From Alphaproteobacteria bacterium (GTDB lineage Bacteria > Pseudomonadota > Alphaproteobacteria > Rhizobiales > Devosiaceae), in NCBI GenBank assembly GCA_024279575.1, contig JAJRRJ010000140.1:1-7083 (forward strand): DNA of 7,083 nucleotides, read 5' to 3'. The notes below the pieces were generated by a model. It was not told the origin of the DNA. It worked only from the letters and a program-made list of their open reading frames with translations, and searched no databases. Made by a program: the position numbers and the translations under genes. Below, piece after piece: positions 5,444 through 7,083 of the stretch (position 1 is the stretch's first letter; each line of letters opens with the position of its first letter).

Positions 5444-7081
5444 ATGTCGAACCGTCAGAAATTTACCCGACATTTGCATATCCAAAAGAATATAGGACAC
5501 ATAAATTCGCGTTGGTTTGCCAAGTCGCTCAAAGCGTTTGCCAGTGATGAGCGCGGCGTATTTGCGGTTATTTTTGGAATCCTTGCCATTGTTCTTGTTG
5601 CACTTGGGGGAGCCGCCGTTGACTTTGTCAGCATTCAAAACGCGCGCGCGCTCACTCAGTCAACACTGGATTCCACGGCGTTGACATTGCAGCCGAAAAT
5701 TTACACAAAAACAGAATCCGAATTACAAATACTGGCTGAAGCATTGTTGCTTACGGGGCTGTCAACAATCAATGTTGGCGCCGAGCTTGAGAGCGTTAGC
5801 AAAGATACCAGCGAAGGAACCCTGTTTCTTGAGGCGCGAATTAGCGTGCCTCTGCCCTTTCTCTCCCTTGTTGGAGTGTCAGACATCAATGCGCGGGTTT
5901 CCGCCGTTGCAACCAGAAAACAACTGTTTTTAGAAGTTGGCATGGTGCTGGACAATTCGGGTTCCATGAGTGCTTTTTCGCGCATGGACAACCTGAAAAC
6001 AGCTGCGAGCAATGCGACCGAGATCATCTTCAATGGGGCCAGCACCTCAACGACGACAAAAATCGGCATTATACCTTTTACAAGTTTTGTAAATGTGGGA
6101 ACTGCAAACTCGGGCGCATCGTGGATTGATGTAACGGGTAACTCCTCCATCGCCAATGACAATTTTGATAATGACGATGATGATTCCACGCCATTTAACG
6201 GGCCGGTCAACCGGTTGGCTTTGTATGATCAACTGAACAATGTCCAATGGGGGGGATGTGTTGATGCCCGCCCGCACACAGAGACGTCAGGACCCACCGC
6301 GCATCTTGATACCGACGATACCCTGCCCTCACTTGCCGATCCTGATACGTTGTTTGTTCCCTCTTTTTCACCGGACACACCAAATTCGTGGGCAGGTTGG
6401 CAAAGTGACTATATCAGCGATACCGCCTCTGCTGCGTGTTCTTTTCTAAGCGGGGGGGCAAGTGATCGCGAGCGGCAGGAACGCCTGTGCAAATATAATG
6501 GTTCAATCGATACCACTGCATGGGGCCCCAATTTTGATTGTCCAAGCGCTGCCCTGTTGCCGCTTTCTGACACCAAACAGGATGTGCTGGATGCTATTGA
6601 TATCATGGCTGCAAGCGGCGCTACCAATATCCATATGGGAGCTATTTGGGGTTTGCGGGTTGTATCGCCTACATTGCCGTTTGCCGAGGGGCGCCCATAT
6701 GACCCCGACACAATGAAAGTTCTGATCATCATGACAGATGGTGAGAACACAATGTATTCAACAAATAACATGAACGGCGCACACTATTATTCACCCTATG
6801 GCTTTCCCGTTAATCAAAGAATTGGCGCTTGGGGATGGGATAATACTCAGCTCAGAACTGAAATGAACGTACGTACGGTTGAAGCATGCAACAACGCAAA
6901 AAATGCAAACATTGTTGTTTACACAGTGGGGCTAACCCCACCAAACGCTGCCACGCAGACAATGTTGCAGGAATGCGCAACCAGTTTGGCACATGCCTTT
7001 TTTCCTGGCGCACCAGATGAACTGGACAGTGTATTTGCCCAGATCGCCAACCAGCTTTCCGCATTAAGGCTTTCCCGATAA
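5444..7081 (+). CDS. TadG-like vWA protein with Asp-rich insertion (second copy)
   Basis: Paralog of the preceding gene; 545 residues, same architecture. The N-terminal 34 residues are longer and basic. SDERGVFAVIFG at 34-45 starts the hydrophobic anchor (about 39-61), followed by VSIQNARALTQSTLDSTALTL. The vWA domain, about 161-540, has a canonical MIDAS: Asp170-Asn-Ser-Gly-Ser174, Thr394 in GATNIHMG, and Asp432 in MTDGENT. The insertion, about 220-370, differs completely from that of the first copy: it is acidic, with a DNDDDD run at 242-247 and only Cys272, 332, 349 and 366. Cys482 and Cys511 match the two C-terminal Cys of the first copy. The protein ends in SALRLSR. GGGGA seven bases before the ATG at 5444 supports the start, and no other in-frame ATG precedes the anchor. 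The Asp run could bind calcium; that is inference. Likely exported and pilus- or surface-associated. Confidence 0.92.
   Translation: MSNRQKFTRHLHIQKNIGHINSRWFAKSLKAFASDERGVFAVIFGILAIVLVALGGAAVDFVSIQNARALTQSTLDSTALTLQPKIYTKTESELQILAEALLLTGLSTINVGAELESVSKDTSEGTLFLEARISVPLPFLSLVGVSDINARVSAVATRKQLFLEVGMVLDNSGSMSAFSRMDNLKTAASNATEIIFNGASTSTTTKIGIIPFTSFVNVGTANSGASWIDVTGNSSIANDNFDNDDDDSTPFNGPVNRLALYDQLNNVQWGGCVDARPHTETSGPTAHLDTDDTLPSLADPDTLFVPSFSPDTPNSWAGWQSDYISDTASAACSFLSGGASDRERQERLCKYNGSIDTTAWGPNFDCPSAALLPLSDTKQDVLDAIDIMAASGATNIHMGAIWGLRVVSPTLPFAEGRPYDPDTMKVLIIMTDGENTMYSTNNMNGAHYYSPYGFPVNQRIGAWGWDNTQLRTEMNVRTVEACNNAKNANIVVYTVGLTPPNAATQTMLQECATSLAHAFFPGAPDELDSVFAQIANQLSALRLSR
5549..5577 (+). repeat. 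29-base segment shared by the two tadG-like genes, copy 2
   Basis: Partner of 3892-3920, differing at two bases. The surrounding coding sequence has diverged much further, so only the anchor segment is still obvious in the DNA. Confidence 0.85.
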
Positions 7082-7083
7082 AA

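Noticed and set aside
5289..5495. Small open frame of 68 codons starting just after the first tadG-like gene
   Set aside because: It runs through the GC hairpin, overlaps the start of the second gene in another frame and has no proper ribosome binding site or recognisable motif.
5701..6210. Open frame of 169 codons on the minus strand
   Set aside because: It is a shadow of the second tadG-like gene, low in complexity and without domain features.

Overview
The window looks like a chromosomal segment of an alphaproteobacterium. The strongest evidence is the histidyl-tRNA synthetase, which has the divergent motif 2, the long mid-protein insertion and the GFSIGVSR motif 3 typical of that class. 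Two TadG-like proteins with the N-terminal DERG-x-FAVIF signature and an L,D-transpeptidase with an SSGCIR active site fit the same origin. I cannot name the genus. Base composition is moderate, with an unusually AT-rich block inside hisS.

Layout. Positions 1-2309 are read leftwards: tag (3-methyladenine DNA glycosylase I, 1704-2309) is followed after 89 bases by hisS (start at 1614, running off the left edge). A 110-base gap (2310-2419) separates these from a rightward series: a single-domain response regulator (2420-2902, TTG start), a 199-base gap, a secreted L,D-transpeptidase (3102-3722), a 127-base gap, a first TadG-like von Willebrand A (vWA) protein (3850-5286), a 157-base gap, and a second TadG-like vWA protein (5444-7081) that ends two bases before the window does. 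No stretch over 300 bases lacks a gene. I saw no tRNA, rRNA, insertion sequence or CRISPR array.

How the genes relate. tag (alkylation repair) and hisS (translation) are housekeeping genes that may share a transcript. The rightward half has an envelope theme: a periplasmic peptidoglycan cross-linking enzyme, then two tandem, diverged copies of a membrane-anchored, exported vWA protein of the TadG family, which is associated with Tad/Flp pili. None of the core tad genes (flp, cpa/rcp, tadA-C) is in the window, so the pair is an orphan or satellite locus as far as can be seen here. The response regulator has no kinase or output domain beside it.

Most interesting points: (1) the two TadG paralogs share membrane anchor, vWA core and C-terminal tail, but carry unrelated insertions of opposite charge: Arg/Cys-rich in the first, Asp-rich in the second; (2) a terminator-like palindrome with a T7 tract lies immediately before the ribosome binding site of the first, and a strong GC hairpin lies between the two; (3) the hisS insertion is AT-rich and looks like a mosaic or relaxed segment.
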